Assembly: GCF_041058985.1 (NCBI RefSeq)
Contig: NZ_JBEHZE010000001.1
Location: 1,736,001-1,800,000 of the forward strand
Direction: 5' to 3'
Length of the DNA stretch: 64,000 bases
DNA from: Hyphococcus lacteus
GTDB lineage: Bacteria > Pseudomonadota > Alphaproteobacteria > Caulobacterales > Parvularculaceae
Part shown: positions 52,993 through 62,621 of the stretch, one piece after another
Layout: each line of letters begins with the position of its first letter
Position numbering within the stretch: the first letter of the stretch is position 1
Position numbers and translations under genes: made by a program
Notes under the pieces: model-generated
What the model was told of the DNA's origin: nothing
Databases searched by the model: none
The model's input: the letters and a program-made list of their open reading frames with translations, nothing else

Positions 52993-54207
52993 TTACTTAC
53001 TGGGCGGCGAAGTAAATAGGTTGAGTTCAGCTAACGCATCATCGAGTCGTTTTAGAGCGCTGTCCCACCCGAAATTTGAAACAGCATGGGCGCGCGCAAT
53101 TTTTCCTGTTTGTTGAACAATGGTGGGGTTGCCTAGAAGGCTGATGATTTTCTCCGCCATCATCTGATCAGTGTCGGTTATAAAAACGGCCTCCGCTGGT
53201 GCGTCAATGCCGGTCATTGCTTCCGGGCTTGCTACTACTGATTTTCCAGCGGCCATGGCTTCAAGGACCTTGTTTTGCACGCCGCGGGCAACGCGCAATG
53301 GAGCAACAATCAGTGACGCATTTGTCAGCCAAGGGCGAACATCGTCCACTCTGCCAGTGACATTGATACCGTGAGTACCCTGCAACGCCGTAATTTCATT
53401 TGTTGGGTTTGAACCGACAATATGAAAACGCGCGGATGGGTGTTGATCGCGAATATGTGGCCAAACATTTTTCGTGAACTGAGTTACGCCTTCTATATTG
53501 GCGCGATAATCCATTGCGCCGATAAATGCGACTTCGCATTGCTTATTTTTGTCCGGTAAGATTTGGCTAGGGTCGAAATAATCAAGATCGACACCATTTG
53601 TGTACCAATTGACTTGTCGTTCTACTTCTTTGCGACAGTTGAAAAGGCTGGCTTCTTCGTTCGATACTGCGAACGAATGATCGGTCCAATTGGCGATTGT
53701 GTTTTCGGCCTGTGCTAATGCGTGTCCCTCACGGCCATAAATCCATGAGATCGGCGGCGTCGCTTTTTCTGCATATTGAATCCATTTCTCTGAATCTGCG
53801 TCACAGAAATCGACTATGCGTTTACGTGTTTCGATTTGCGGTTCGAGATAAGGTGCCATTGTCGAGGAAAAGGCGATTTCTGCGACGAGTGGTCTTGCTC
53901 GTAGTTTTTTAATTTCGTGGCGCATTTTTGGATGGTCATAAAATCGAAAACTCTGCGGTTGGCTTGTAAAGAGTGCTGGAACACTTTTTAACTTTGATAA
54001 AAATGGGTTGAGCGCAACAAAATGTGCGGATTCGCAAAAATCGCTTAGAAATTCAGTGTGCGCAAAATCCTGTGGGTCATCTACAAAACAAGCGAGGTGG
54101 ACGCGAAAACGTGTCGTTAGAAATTTGAGTAAGTTCCAAGATCGAATTTTATCCCCTTTGTTGGGCGGATACGGAATTCGATGAGTAAGTAGAAGGATTT
54201 CATCCAT
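52993..54207 (-). CDS. XrtA-locus glycosyltransferase (TIGR03087 type)
   Basis: GT4-like sugar transferase of about 404 residues of the subgroup linked to PEP-CTERM/XrtA exopolysaccharide loci. N-terminal LLLTHRIPYPPNKGDKIRSWN is the hallmark of this subgroup; the C-terminal domain has FIGAMDYRANIEGV, VTGRVDDVRPWL, and RGVQNKVLEAMAAGKSVV, equivalent to the E-x7-E region. The start at 54207 (MDEILLL) lies six bases from the end of the FemAB gene; a longer frame to 54279 would overlap it. Last gene of the minus-strand exopolysaccharide operon. Confidence 0.9.
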   Translation of the reverse strand: MDEILLLTHRIPYPPNKGDKIRSWNLLKFLTTRFRVHLACFVDDPQDFAHTEFLSDFCESAHFVALNPFLSKLKSVPALFTSQPQSFRFYDHPKMRHEIKKLRARPLVAEIAFSSTMAPYLEPQIETRKRIVDFCDADSEKWIQYAEKATPPISWIYGREGHALAQAENTIANWTDHSFAVSNEEASLFNCRKEVERQVNWYTNGVDLDYFDPSQILPDKNKQCEVAFIGAMDYRANIEGVTQFTKNVWPHIRDQHPSARFHIVGSNPTNEITALQGTHGINVTGRVDDVRPWLTNASLIVAPLRVARGVQNKVLEAMAAGKSVVASPEAMTGIDAPAEAVFITDTDQMMAEKIISLLGNPTIVQQTGKIARAHAVSNFGWDSALKRLDDALAELNLFTSPPSK

Positions 54208-54212
54208 AATGT

Positions 54213-55277
54213 TTACGGAAAGTTTGGCGCAAGTGCCGGGCCAATGCGATTGGCCAATGTAAGCGGCATTTTCGGCCAAAGTTTTACGAACATGGCGAAT
54301 TTCGGGTTGTTCGCACTGACGTCAGGGAGTGCCTTCGCCCTAATAGGTTTTATCTGATAGCTGATGGGTTCCGGTTTGAATCCCCACAGTTTTTTATATG
54401 CGAAAGGTCCACTTTCAACTTTGCTACGCCCGAAGTCGAAATGAGTGAATCCCCGCGCGAACGCGCGGCGCATCGTAATCCAGTATAAATAATCGAATGC
54501 CCGTGCTTCACGTGCCTGATCGTTCGCCCCTACATAATAGGGCAGCACAGTGTCATTGTGATAAAAATTGACTAACGATGCTACTGGCGCACCACGGTAA
54601 TGCAGGGTCAGAATTTCCGCAGCATCCTGAAATTCTTCCATCAATGTATACAGGAATGATTTCGGGAAGACGGGCGTGCCAAGACGGTGAAGGGACTCTG
54701 CATATAGGCGGTAAAAAGAATCTAGATCGCGGCGCTGGTCTAAGACCAAATCGCCAGCTTCCGTTAACGCGATGGCCTTTCTTACTTCAGCGCGTCTTTT
54801 TCGAGGAATTGCGGCGAGGGCATCTTTTTCGTTTGCGATGATTGGGGCCTTGAACCCTGCGTGAGTGCCTGTTTTTTTTTGCCACCCATCATCCGAAAAT
54901 TCGCTCCGAAGCTCAATGTAATCGACCTTGCGTGCCGTGCCGATTGTTTCTGCGGTGTCAAGCAAACAGCGAAGTGTTTCTGCGTTGTCGGCTAAGGGGC
55001 CACCCCCAACAGAAAAGGCTGTTGAGACTAAAGACCGCCCAGTGAGCGCCGCTTTGGCATCGGATAGAGCTAGAATGCCGACTAAATCTCCATCGCGGCG
55101 GGCTGATATATATATCGGATCATATTTATAAACTGACCTGGCTGTTTCGCTCCAGCCAGATAGGTGGAAGAATGTTCCATCATGGTGGGTACGGACAAAA
55201 TTGTCCCATTCGTTTCTGTTAATGTTGTTTGTCGTTGAAACAATCGTGTGCTGACCGCTATCTGCTTGCGTGTTCAT
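54213..55277 (-). CDS. FemAB-like protein, XrtA exopolysaccharide locus
   Basis: GNAT-fold acyl/aminoacyl transferase of 354 residues of the FemAB superfamily, in the subgroup found in XrtA loci (TIGR03019). Landmarks: the N-terminal HTDGTFFHLSGW-like segment (THHDGTFFHLSGWSE), IELRSEFSDDGWQ, IPRKRRAEVRKA, and LPYYVGANDQARE ... FDFGRSKVESGPFAYKKLWGFKPEPI. Its reaction is unknown; addition of an amino-acyl group to the polysaccharide is one idea. It starts with an ATG overlapping the deacetylase stop (TAATG), with GGAG upstream. Confidence 0.92.
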   Translation of the reverse strand: MNTQADSGQHTIVSTTNNINRNEWDNFVRTHHDGTFFHLSGWSETARSVYKYDPIYISARRDGDLVGILALSDAKAALTGRSLVSTAFSVGGGPLADNAETLRCLLDTAETIGTARKVDYIELRSEFSDDGWQKKTGTHAGFKAPIIANEKDALAAIPRKRRAEVRKAIALTEAGDLVLDQRRDLDSFYRLYAESLHRLGTPVFPKSFLYTLMEEFQDAAEILTLHYRGAPVASLVNFYHNDTVLPYYVGANDQAREARAFDYLYWITMRRAFARGFTHFDFGRSKVESGPFAYKKLWGFKPEPISYQIKPIRAKALPDVSANNPKFAMFVKLWPKMPLTLANRIGPALAPNFP

Positions 55278-56164
55278 TAGGCAGACTCCAGTCCTAGGCA
55301 TTGATCAATTCGTTGCCATGGGTGTTTGGCTAATGTCTTCGCGAGTTTTGGTCGCATGTGTTGTAAATTTATATAATGCCGCAGTTTTGATTTTGCTGAA
55401 GCCCTGTTCAATCGTGGTTGTTCAGGGTCAATTTCCCAAGGGTGGAAATAGAAGATTACCGGGCCGCAGAGCGTATTTGCAGCGCGTTGAATGAGTGCGT
55501 TTGATACGAAAAGTGGGCTTGCGCGAAACCATCCGCCACCAGCGGTACTGATGCGTTTTCCGAGTATGTTCACCGTCGCTACGGGTGCTTCAAGAAAATC
55601 GGAGCCCGCTATCGGATGAAATGGTGTCTGCGCTGCATTTGCATCGCCATAGTGATCATGGGCAATGGGATGGCTGCTGGACGAATATTGGTGACCGGCT
55701 TCTGCGAGGGCATCATGCGCCCACGGCGTATCTTTATCGATTGAAAAACCTGCGGCACGATATCCACGAACGGGCCGGCCAGCAATGTTTTCAAGTATAG
55801 CCTTCGTTTTCCGTATGTCAGCTTCGAACTCTAAGCGAGTTTGTTGATTTACCTTGGTGTGGTCGTAACCATGGCTGGCGAGTTCATGACCGCCATTGAT
55901 GATGTCGCGGATGAGTGAGGGGTCGCGTTCTGCGACCCATCCTAGCGTGAAAAATGTAGCCTTGACGTTGTGCTCTTCGAACAGGTCGAGACAGCGACGA
56001 GTTGTTTCCCCAACGCGTAATTTGTAACCGTCCCAAGATTCTCGTGCCACAACATCTGAGAACGCCCAGACCTGAAAGTAGTCTTCGACATCGACCGACA
56101 TGCCGAAGCTGCCTTTTGAAAAGGCGGGTGCGCTTTTGGTTTTTATTTGATCAGCATGGGCCAT
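55277..56164 (-). CDS. XrtA-locus polysaccharide deacetylase (DUF3473)
   Basis: Carbohydrate esterase family 4 protein of 295 residues with the C-terminal DUF3473 extension of XrtA/PEP-CTERM loci (TIGR03006). The NodB domain opens with MSVDVEDYFQVWAF (catalytic Asp), then ATFFTLGWVAE, HELASHGYDHTKVN (metal His pair), RAAGFSI; the DUF3473 end has FYFHPWEIDPEQPR. It lacks a signal peptide, so it may act on lipid-linked intermediates in the cytoplasm, or be exported otherwise. Removes N-acetyl groups from the polymer by family inference. Confidence 0.93.
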   Translation of the reverse strand: MAHADQIKTKSAPAFSKGSFGMSVDVEDYFQVWAFSDVVARESWDGYKLRVGETTRRCLDLFEEHNVKATFFTLGWVAERDPSLIRDIINGGHELASHGYDHTKVNQQTRLEFEADIRKTKAILENIAGRPVRGYRAAGFSIDKDTPWAHDALAEAGHQYSSSSHPIAHDHYGDANAAQTPFHPIAGSDFLEAPVATVNILGKRISTAGGGWFRASPLFVSNALIQRAANTLCGPVIFYFHPWEIDPEQPRLNRASAKSKLRHYINLQHMRPKLAKTLAKHPWQRIDQCLGLESA

Positions 56165-56194
56165 AATATTGGGTAACCACCCACGCGATGCGGG

Positions 56195-57568
56195 TTAGTT
56201 GCGAGTCTCGTTAAGGGCGCTCAACAGTTCTTCCGCGCGTGTTAGGCTTTCGACAATTTTGCGTCGGCGATCTTTGCGCCGCTCATCTATCGTCACGACT
56301 GAACGGGTGAGCTTCATGATATTCGTATTTGCTGCCTTGAGTTCTTCGCGTGTTTCGTCGATGGAACTCACAAGGGCTTTGCGCCATTGTGGTGTGTCGT
56401 GGTCTCCCGCAGCTTTGATTGCTTCGGCTTCTGCGGTGGGAACAACCGCATCCACGGCATCACCGGACGCGGCTGCGATTGCCGAGGCGACGTCTGTCAG
56501 CGTCGCTTCATGCCGGTCTTCCGACTGAGGGCTAGATTCCTTTTTCGCGCGAAGGCGATCAAATACGCTTGCCGAAGAGGCGGGCAGTTCCGGTTTCGCA
56601 GGTGTTTCTGTCGTTTGGGTTTCGATAGGTGTCTTTGGTTCTGGCTCTGTCGCCTTGATGTCTTCTTTGGGTGCCGTTTTCACTTCCACTTTCGTCGTAT
56701 CCTCACTTTCGACCTTTGAAACAGGCGGCATTGCGGCTGCGTGTTTACGCGCTTCAAGCTTTTCTTCGCGCAATTCGGCGCAAACAGTTTCGACAATTTC
56801 GGGAGTGATTTCGTGCTTCTTTTCGAGCGAGCAATATAGCATCAAACGGTTAGCGAGTGTATTGATGCGGCGGGGTAGGCCGGTTGTTTCCTCAAAGATT
56901 GCGGTAAATGCACCGTCAGAAAATACCGGGTCTTCCTGCCACCCGGCGACTGACAAACGATGAAGAATGTAATCGCGTGTTTCTTCTTCGGACAGGCTTT
57001 CCAGATGATATGAAGCAATAACCCGCTGGCGTAGCTGTTCCATTTCGCTCGATTCAATAATCGCCCGAAATTCTGGTTGTCCGACAAGAAATACCTGAAA
57101 GAGGGGGGTGCCTTCATAATCAAGATTCGACAGCATGCGTAGTTCTTCGAGAGTTTTGAACGGCAAATTTTGCGCTTCGTCGATAATCAGAAGAACCCGG
57201 CGACTACGGTTTAGCTGATCAAACAGGTAATCTTCAAAAGCTTCTATTTCGCCTGTGCGTCCTTCGCCTTCGGCTTCGATGCGGAAGGCGGAAAGAATTT
57301 GGCTGAGCAGCTCGGTTGGCTCGACATTGGATGTCAAAAGATTAGCAGCGACAACATTGGAAGAGTTAAGCTGATCCAGAAGGTGCCCAATGACCATTGA
57401 CTTACCTGCGCCGACGGGGCCGGTAATAACGATGAAACCTTCGGCTTGTTTTAAGCCATAATGCAAATACGCCATGGCTTTGTTGTGGCTTCGGCTTCCG
57501 TAGAAAAATCGCGGATCAGGGTTTAGCCGGAATGGGGCATCTGATAGCTTGAAATACTCTTCATACAT
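56195..57568 (-). CDS. XrtA-associated AAA ATPase (ExeA-like)
   Basis: ExeA/GspA-type ATPase of 457 residues found in XrtA loci (TIGR03015). N-terminal MYEEYFKLSDAPFRLNPDPRFFYGSRSH, Walker A GPVGAGKS (50-57), Walker B VLLIIDEAQNL, sensor region QVFLVGQPEF, and arginine-rich helix LPRRINTLANRLML. The family core is about 270 residues; here a further ~185 residues of acidic, Thr/Pro/Lys-rich sequence follow, ending in a coiled coil (about 400-455). It starts 1 base after the beta-barrel gene ends, a sign of coupled translation. Confidence 0.92.
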   Translation of the reverse strand: MYEEYFKLSDAPFRLNPDPRFFYGSRSHNKAMAYLHYGLKQAEGFIVITGPVGAGKSMVIGHLLDQLNSSNVVAANLLTSNVEPTELLSQILSAFRIEAEGEGRTGEIEAFEDYLFDQLNRSRRVLLIIDEAQNLPFKTLEELRMLSNLDYEGTPLFQVFLVGQPEFRAIIESSEMEQLRQRVIASYHLESLSEEETRDYILHRLSVAGWQEDPVFSDGAFTAIFEETTGLPRRINTLANRLMLYCSLEKKHEITPEIVETVCAELREEKLEARKHAAAMPPVSKVESEDTTKVEVKTAPKEDIKATEPEPKTPIETQTTETPAKPELPASSASVFDRLRAKKESSPQSEDRHEATLTDVASAIAAASGDAVDAVVPTAEAEAIKAAGDHDTPQWRKALVSSIDETREELKAANTNIMKLTRSVVTIDERRKDRRRKIVESLTRAEELLSALNETRN

Positions 57569-57569
57569 A

Positions 57570-59267
57570 CTAAAAGTCCAAGGTTATCCCCGCGAGAATA
57601 TTAGTCTCTCCATATTCGAGAAGCGGGTTGGGCGCGAAACGTTCTGTACGAGACGCCTCGACAAAGACGGATGCATTCTCAACGATCTGATATGAAGCAC
57701 CCAATCGACCGATCAATGTATTGGTAACTCCATTGTCGGCCGCGAGATCATTACAGCTAAGAACCGGATCGAAAAGCGGGTCAGTCGTATCAAAGCCGAA
57801 TATGAGCGGGTTTGCCTGACATGTTGCCGGGTCAAACGCCGTATCAGCATAGCGATATGTCACAGAGCCATAACCAGTCAGACGGCGTGACATGCGGCGG
57901 CGCAAATCAAGTCCGCCACCAATGGTTTCGATTTGGCGGTAGCCAAAATTGTCGTCAGAATAAAAGCCGTTAATTGAAAGTTCTGTCCGGCCATATGTGC
58001 CGGTCAGGGCCGCCGACGCGTTATCGGTGACGGATACACCAGATGTCTGAGCTTGTCCGAAGTTCAGACTATTCGCATACCAATTTGCAGATTCGATAAC
58101 AGATCGTGCCGAGAGTTCGTCCCCTTCACGAAGACGGTCAGCAAAGTCCAAAGTTTGGCGTTGGTTCGTTCTGTATTGAGTAGAAATTGATTGTGCACGG
58201 GTGCGGAAAGAGCGACTGGCAGCGGCAGAAAACATTAAGCGTTCTGATATCTGATAACGCGCATCTGCGTCGATAAAGTCGTCTCCGTACCGCTCGCCAT
58301 ATTCAATTCGGATTGAGGAACGAGGACCAGGCTGAGCGGTAAAACCCGCGCGCCAGAAAAACCCGGACAATACATCATCGTTAAAGAACAACGCCGTTGC
58401 TGCGTTGGTTTCTAACTCATCATAACCAACAGCCCCTGAAAGGGCGAAATTTGATGTAAGCGCAAATTGAGCATCGGCAGAAAGTGAGCCTTGGCGATAT
58501 TCAAAGTCCGGAAAGATATCGACACCGTCTTCGGTTGTGTCACTGCCATAGGCAGTAAAACGCATCCGCAAGCGTTCGTTCATCCGGCCTGTATCGTATC
58601 GCGCAATCACTTCATGGGTGAGAGAATCATTCAGCGAGTTACCGCGAAATAACGATGATAATGATTGCTCCCCGTCAACAAAGACTTGCGAAAACCGATA
58701 ACGCAATTCCAAAGAGGAATCATCTGCAAACTGATGGAAGATATAAGGGCTGGCATTGTATGAATGCACATTGACGCGTTGTGACCGGCCCGCGTTGATG
58801 TTTCCTGAAAAACGGGCGTTATCGCCGGCGAGTTGGCGCGATGTGGAGCCGGACAGATCGAAATATATCCAGTTGTCGAGGCCGGTAAATGTACTTGTTG
58901 CTCCGATATTTTGGTTTACGGCAAGGTCACCTTGGTCAACCAAATAAGAAAGGTCGAGATCGCCCAGAACCATCGCAGTGACGCGCGGGGTCGAGTAAAT
59001 AGCGCCACCCGTCAGTAAGGTAGAAAAGATAATTTCGTCGTCCTCAAGACCCTTACGCGCGAGATTTATGTTGTCGGAATATGAAGTCCGCGCTGATACA
59101 CCGGCGGCATAACCAAAATAGTCCGTTTTTAATTTAAGTGGCGCTGCGGGTGCGGCCACTTGGGCGATTGCGGCACCTGCGAAAACGCTGATGGCGATGC
59201 CGCCAAGCAAAGCTTTTTTGATGGTTGCATTAAGTTGTGGATTTCCGAGCTGCCCCATTTGGATCAT
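57570..59267 (-). CDS. XrtA-locus outer-membrane beta-barrel protein
   Basis: Outer-membrane protein of 565 residues matching the PEP-CTERM-associated beta-barrel family (TIGR03016). It has a signal peptide (about 1-36, ending AIAQ), an early FGYAAGVSARTSYSDNINL and then alternating aromatic/polar strands through to the end, closing with a C-terminal NILAGITLDF strand. It would be the secretion pore or surface anchor for the polysaccharide, partnered by the export lipoprotein. It overlaps the autokinase gene by four bases. Confidence 0.9.
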   Translation of the reverse strand: MIQMGQLGNPQLNATIKKALLGGIAISVFAGAAIAQVAAPAAPLKLKTDYFGYAAGVSARTSYSDNINLARKGLEDDEIIFSTLLTGGAIYSTPRVTAMVLGDLDLSYLVDQGDLAVNQNIGATSTFTGLDNWIYFDLSGSTSRQLAGDNARFSGNINAGRSQRVNVHSYNASPYIFHQFADDSSLELRYRFSQVFVDGEQSLSSLFRGNSLNDSLTHEVIARYDTGRMNERLRMRFTAYGSDTTEDGVDIFPDFEYRQGSLSADAQFALTSNFALSGAVGYDELETNAATALFFNDDVLSGFFWRAGFTAQPGPRSSIRIEYGERYGDDFIDADARYQISERLMFSAAASRSFRTRAQSISTQYRTNQRQTLDFADRLREGDELSARSVIESANWYANSLNFGQAQTSGVSVTDNASAALTGTYGRTELSINGFYSDDNFGYRQIETIGGGLDLRRRMSRRLTGYGSVTYRYADTAFDPATCQANPLIFGFDTTDPLFDPVLSCNDLAADNGVTNTLIGRLGASYQIVENASVFVEASRTERFAPNPLLEYGETNILAGITLDF

Positions 59268-60199
59268 CCTTTATTTGGCTGTTTTGACGTCGCGGGCGAT
59301 GCTTCGCTCTCGCTACGTTCGTAATACTCATAGGAACCGTAATGCGCTCCACCGGCACCAATCTGACACCGATTAAGCATGACACTGATATTTGGATTGA
59401 TTTCCATCAACTCGTCTATAGCTGCAGCGACCGCTGGCTCTGGCGTTGAATTGGCTTCGACCACAAAAACGATCTCATCAACGTATTTTGCCAAGACGAC
59501 TGCGTCTGTTGCGGCCAATACCGGCGGAGCGTCAAGGATGATCAGTCGGTCAGACTTTTCCATCGCGATCTCAGTCCACAGACGCTGTGCTTCGGGCGAT
59601 CCAAAAAGGTCAGTTGGCCGTTCGTGGCGCGAACCTTCGGGCAGGATACTCAAAGGCGCTTGATTTAGGCGCCACCCCAAACCGCCGACGCTTAGGCGCG
59701 GATTATTCAGACGATCTGAAAGCCCGGGAATGGATGGTAGGTCGAGCCGATCACGAACCTTAGGACGAGCGAGATCCGCGTCCACCAATAGTGTTTCGAT
59801 GTTGTCCTCAAGAGCAAGACTCAGGGCGAGATTTATCGCCGTAAAGGTTTTCCCTTCGCCAGCTCGGGTCGAGGTCACTAGAATCAAATTTCGTTGCTTG
59901 CCAGGTGTGCGATAGGCTTGGCGCTCACCGCTTGCGCGTAAATACCCGATCCGTCGCAATAACCGTCGTTTTACTGCGCGGAGTTCTAGCGCCAACTGGG
60001 TTGAACGGTCGTTATTGTTATAAAAGCCATTGCGGGCCAGTTCGTCAAAGTCGAGATCAAGGATTTCGGGACCGGCATTGGCGACTTCCTGCGGTGCGTT
60101 GTGTTCGACAACCTGATCTTTGTCTTTGTTCTTCTTCTTGTTTTTTTTGCCAAACGTAGTTTTCAAAATATTACTTCCGGCTTTCTCGACAACGCTCAT
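59264..60199 (-). CDS. XrtA-locus tyrosine autokinase
   Basis: BY-kinase of 311 residues (TIGR03018 type), the cytoplasmic partner of the chain-length protein. Basic Lys-rich N-terminus, Walker A TSTRAGEGKT (110-119), Walker A' LLVDADLARP (137-146), Walker B LIILDAPP, and a C-terminal Tyr cluster YGSYEYYE which is the autophosphorylation tail. Phosphorylation of the tail controls polymer length and export in homologous systems. It overlaps the chain-length gene by four bases. Confidence 0.95.
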   Translation of the reverse strand: MSVVEKAGSNILKTTFGKKNKKKNKDKDQVVEHNAPQEVANAGPEILDLDFDELARNGFYNNNDRSTQLALELRAVKRRLLRRIGYLRASGERQAYRTPGKQRNLILVTSTRAGEGKTFTAINLALSLALEDNIETLLVDADLARPKVRDRLDLPSIPGLSDRLNNPRLSVGGLGWRLNQAPLSILPEGSRHERPTDLFGSPEAQRLWTEIAMEKSDRLIILDAPPVLAATDAVVLAKYVDEIVFVVEANSTPEPAVAAAIDELMEINPNISVMLNRCQIGAGGAHYGSYEYYERSESEASPATSKQPNKG

Positions 60200-61746
60200 G
60201 ACGACGCCTCCGCTTCTACTGGCGATAACGCAGCGTTCTCTTGGCTGCCGACAGGGGCCGAAGGTAAGCGGTAAACCGTTAGATAGCTGTAAATTCCGGC
60301 GACGATAAAAAGGCCGAAACAGGCGATTGCTAATCGGGAGAGGTCGCGTTTTCTGCCTACTATAACACTTTCCGAAGGAACCTCGCTTAATGCGCCAAGA
60401 ACGGGAAGTCCGAATGCTTCCTGAAGTTCGCTGGCTTGGGTGTAGCTTTTGTCAATTAATGCCAAGACCAGTGCGGCCGCTGTTCCGGTCCCGGCGGCGA
60501 CAATGATGACGCCTAGAATCAGAAGAAAACGAGGTGGGTCGCTCGGTATAATTGTTTCCGTAGGGTGTTCGAAGACCTGATACTCAACACCGCGGCCTGC
60601 CGCACCTAGGTTACGGGTTAAGTTCAGTCGGTCACGCCGCGCCAAGAGTTCCTCATAGGTTTTTTGCGTTTGCTCGTATTCGCGCACGATTTGACGCAAC
60701 GCTGCTTCGACGGCCGGTGCTTGACCCTGTGCGGTATCCAGCGTGTTCAGCTCTGAGATTAGCCGTGCTTCACGTGCTTCAAGACCTTGAACAGAGTCCC
60801 GGGCCACGCGGAGTTCAGATTGCAAGCGAATAAACTCTGGGTTTGCGGAAAGTGATGTGCCGTCTCGTTCCAATTCTTCGATGCGCGCTAACACACCACG
60901 AATGTCAGGATGGTTTTCTTCGTACTGACTGCGCAGTCCTGCAAGTTCCACCTTTAGCCGGTCTAGCTCGCCGCCGGATGCCCGCTGTGGTGTCGCAGAC
61001 AAAAGATTTTGTAACGTCAGGACACGTCCTTTTGTACGTTCAAGTTCATCACTAGTGCGGGTAAGCTCGTTTTCTTTTTGCTCGCGCTGGCGGTTCGCCC
61101 CTAGTGTGGCACCCAATTCCATTGCGTGTTCACTACGAAATGCAGCAACTTTTCGTTCGTTATCCGTGAGTTTTTCTTCGTATTCCTCGACCTGGAGGTC
61201 GAGGCGCCGACGTGCGGCTTCACTTTCTGTCAAACTAGCACCGAGATCTTGCTCGATAAGCATATTTAAGACTGCATCGACAACGGCCCGTGCAACCTTT
61301 GGGTCACCGTTTTTATACGAGATAATAAAGTACATATCGCGAGGGCTTTGAATGTCGATCTCGCCCGCAACCCAATCAACCATGCCCTGCAATTTTGCAC
61401 GACGTTCGATTGGTGTTTTTGCCTCAATCGTTTTGTCGAGACCAGAACGAAAAATGATTTCTTCGACGTTTGGTCTCGTTAATAGTTGAAGGCGCATGAC
61501 TTCGACACGCTGAGAATAATCAGGGCGTGCCGTAAAGCCATTGAGGACCGGTTCAAGTATGGTTTCCGTTTGCACAAAAACTTGCGCACGGGATTCATAC
61601 TTGTCGGGGATAAGCCATACCGCAAACCATCCGGCTAATGCTGCCATCCACGTGATGGCAACAATTAACCAACGTCGCCGCCAAAGCCCGTTCAGGCTTC
61701 GGAGAACCGGTTGCGGCAGTTCAGAAAACTTAAACAACTCACTCAT
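60196..61746 (-). CDS. XrtA-locus chain-length determinant (Wzz/GumC-like)
   Basis: Polysaccharide co-polymerase of 516 residues (TIGR03007 type). First span about 30-50, a large periplasmic part with long coiled coils (about 170-390; many Glu/Arg/Gln heptads), and a second span about 420-445 near SDPPRFLLILGVIIVAAG, followed by a further hydrophobic segment near 470-490. PDKYESRAQVFVQTETILEPVLNGF is the hallmark N-terminal motif. It controls polymer length with the autokinase. Followed after 25 bases upstream by the export gene. Confidence 0.93.
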   Translation of the reverse strand: MSELFKFSELPQPVLRSLNGLWRRRWLIVAITWMAALAGWFAVWLIPDKYESRAQVFVQTETILEPVLNGFTARPDYSQRVEVMRLQLLTRPNVEEIIFRSGLDKTIEAKTPIERRAKLQGMVDWVAGEIDIQSPRDMYFIISYKNGDPKVARAVVDAVLNMLIEQDLGASLTESEAARRRLDLQVEEYEEKLTDNERKVAAFRSEHAMELGATLGANRQREQKENELTRTSDELERTKGRVLTLQNLLSATPQRASGGELDRLKVELAGLRSQYEENHPDIRGVLARIEELERDGTSLSANPEFIRLQSELRVARDSVQGLEAREARLISELNTLDTAQGQAPAVEAALRQIVREYEQTQKTYEELLARRDRLNLTRNLGAAGRGVEYQVFEHPTETIIPSDPPRFLLILGVIIVAAGTGTAAALVLALIDKSYTQASELQEAFGLPVLGALSEVPSESVIVGRKRDLSRLAIACFGLFIVAGIYSYLTVYRLPSAPVGSQENAALSPVEAEASS

Positions 61747-61771
61747 CCCTCAAAGCCGGTGGCGCGTTTCG

Positions 61772-62410
61772 TTAAAACGCGCTTTCCGGGATCAAAATAA
61801 CATCACCTGGAAGAACAGGAACATTCGCCGAGATGTTCCCTTTACGGAGTAGATCATCAAGGCGTAGGCGATAGGATTGGCGGTCTTCACCCTGTCCACG
61901 AATAAGAACAGATCGATTGCCTGCGGCAAACTCTGTCAGCCCGCCAACAGCGACCATCACGTCAAGTGTTGTCATGCCGGCCTGATAGGGAAGGGCAATC
62001 GGCTTTTGAGCTTCCCCAAGAACGCGGACCTGCTGGTCAAAAGTGGAGGAGAAGTTACTAACAATAACAGTTACCTCAGGTGCACGAACAAACTCGCGCA
62101 ATACACCCTCAAGATCGGTTGCCAGAACTGACGGTGTTTTGCCGGACGCGACCATGTCTTCAACCAGTGGTGTCGAAATGCGACCATCAGGGCGGACGGT
62201 TACGTTGGTTGAAAGCTCAGGTGCGCGCCAAACAAAAATCTCGAGTTGGTCTAGCGGTCCAATCAGGTAATCTGGCGCGGTTGCCGCAGCAGTGCTCGCG
62301 TTGTTCGGTGCCGCTTCGAGCTTTTCGCCACTGATCGAGGAGCAGGCGGCCAAAAAGACAAATGCCGCGAGGGCAGCGAAAAGTCGTGTCGTTTCAATAA
62401 TCTTGTTCAT
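61772..62410 (-). CDS. XrtA-locus polysaccharide export lipoprotein (Wza-like)
   Basis: Outer-membrane polysaccharide export protein of about 212 residues (TIGR03027 type). Lipoprotein signal with lipobox L-A-A-C (Cys23), then the export domain DYLIGPLDQLEIFVWRAPELSTNVTVRPDGRISTPLVEDM and a SLBB-like domain (VRVLGEAQKPIALPYQAGMTTLDVMVAVGGLTEFAAGN). Two close ATGs (62416, 62410); the second has AGG at eight bases. It forms the channel through the periplasm and outer membrane with the beta-barrel partner. Confidence 0.93.
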   Translation of the reverse strand: MNKIIETTRLFAALAAFVFLAACSSISGEKLEAAPNNASTAAATAPDYLIGPLDQLEIFVWRAPELSTNVTVRPDGRISTPLVEDMVASGKTPSVLATDLEGVLREFVRAPEVTVIVSNFSSTFDQQVRVLGEAQKPIALPYQAGMTTLDVMVAVGGLTEFAAGNRSVLIRGQGEDRQSYRLRLDDLLRKGNISANVPVLPGDVILIPESAF

Positions 62411-62621
62411 GTTCATAACCTTTATGGCGTCCAATGGGCTGTGGGCCGGCGCTGTAGCCCTGTTTGTCGCACAATAGTCTAAAGGCAACGCAAATTCTTT
62501 GCCATGCCCCCAAATTTAGCGCCGTGCCAAGTCGAAATCTGACCAGATCTAATGATCGGGCCGTTTACATCTGCGAGGTGTCGGCTGATTCCGCCGCAAC
62601 TCGCACCCGCAAAAAGTCAGT

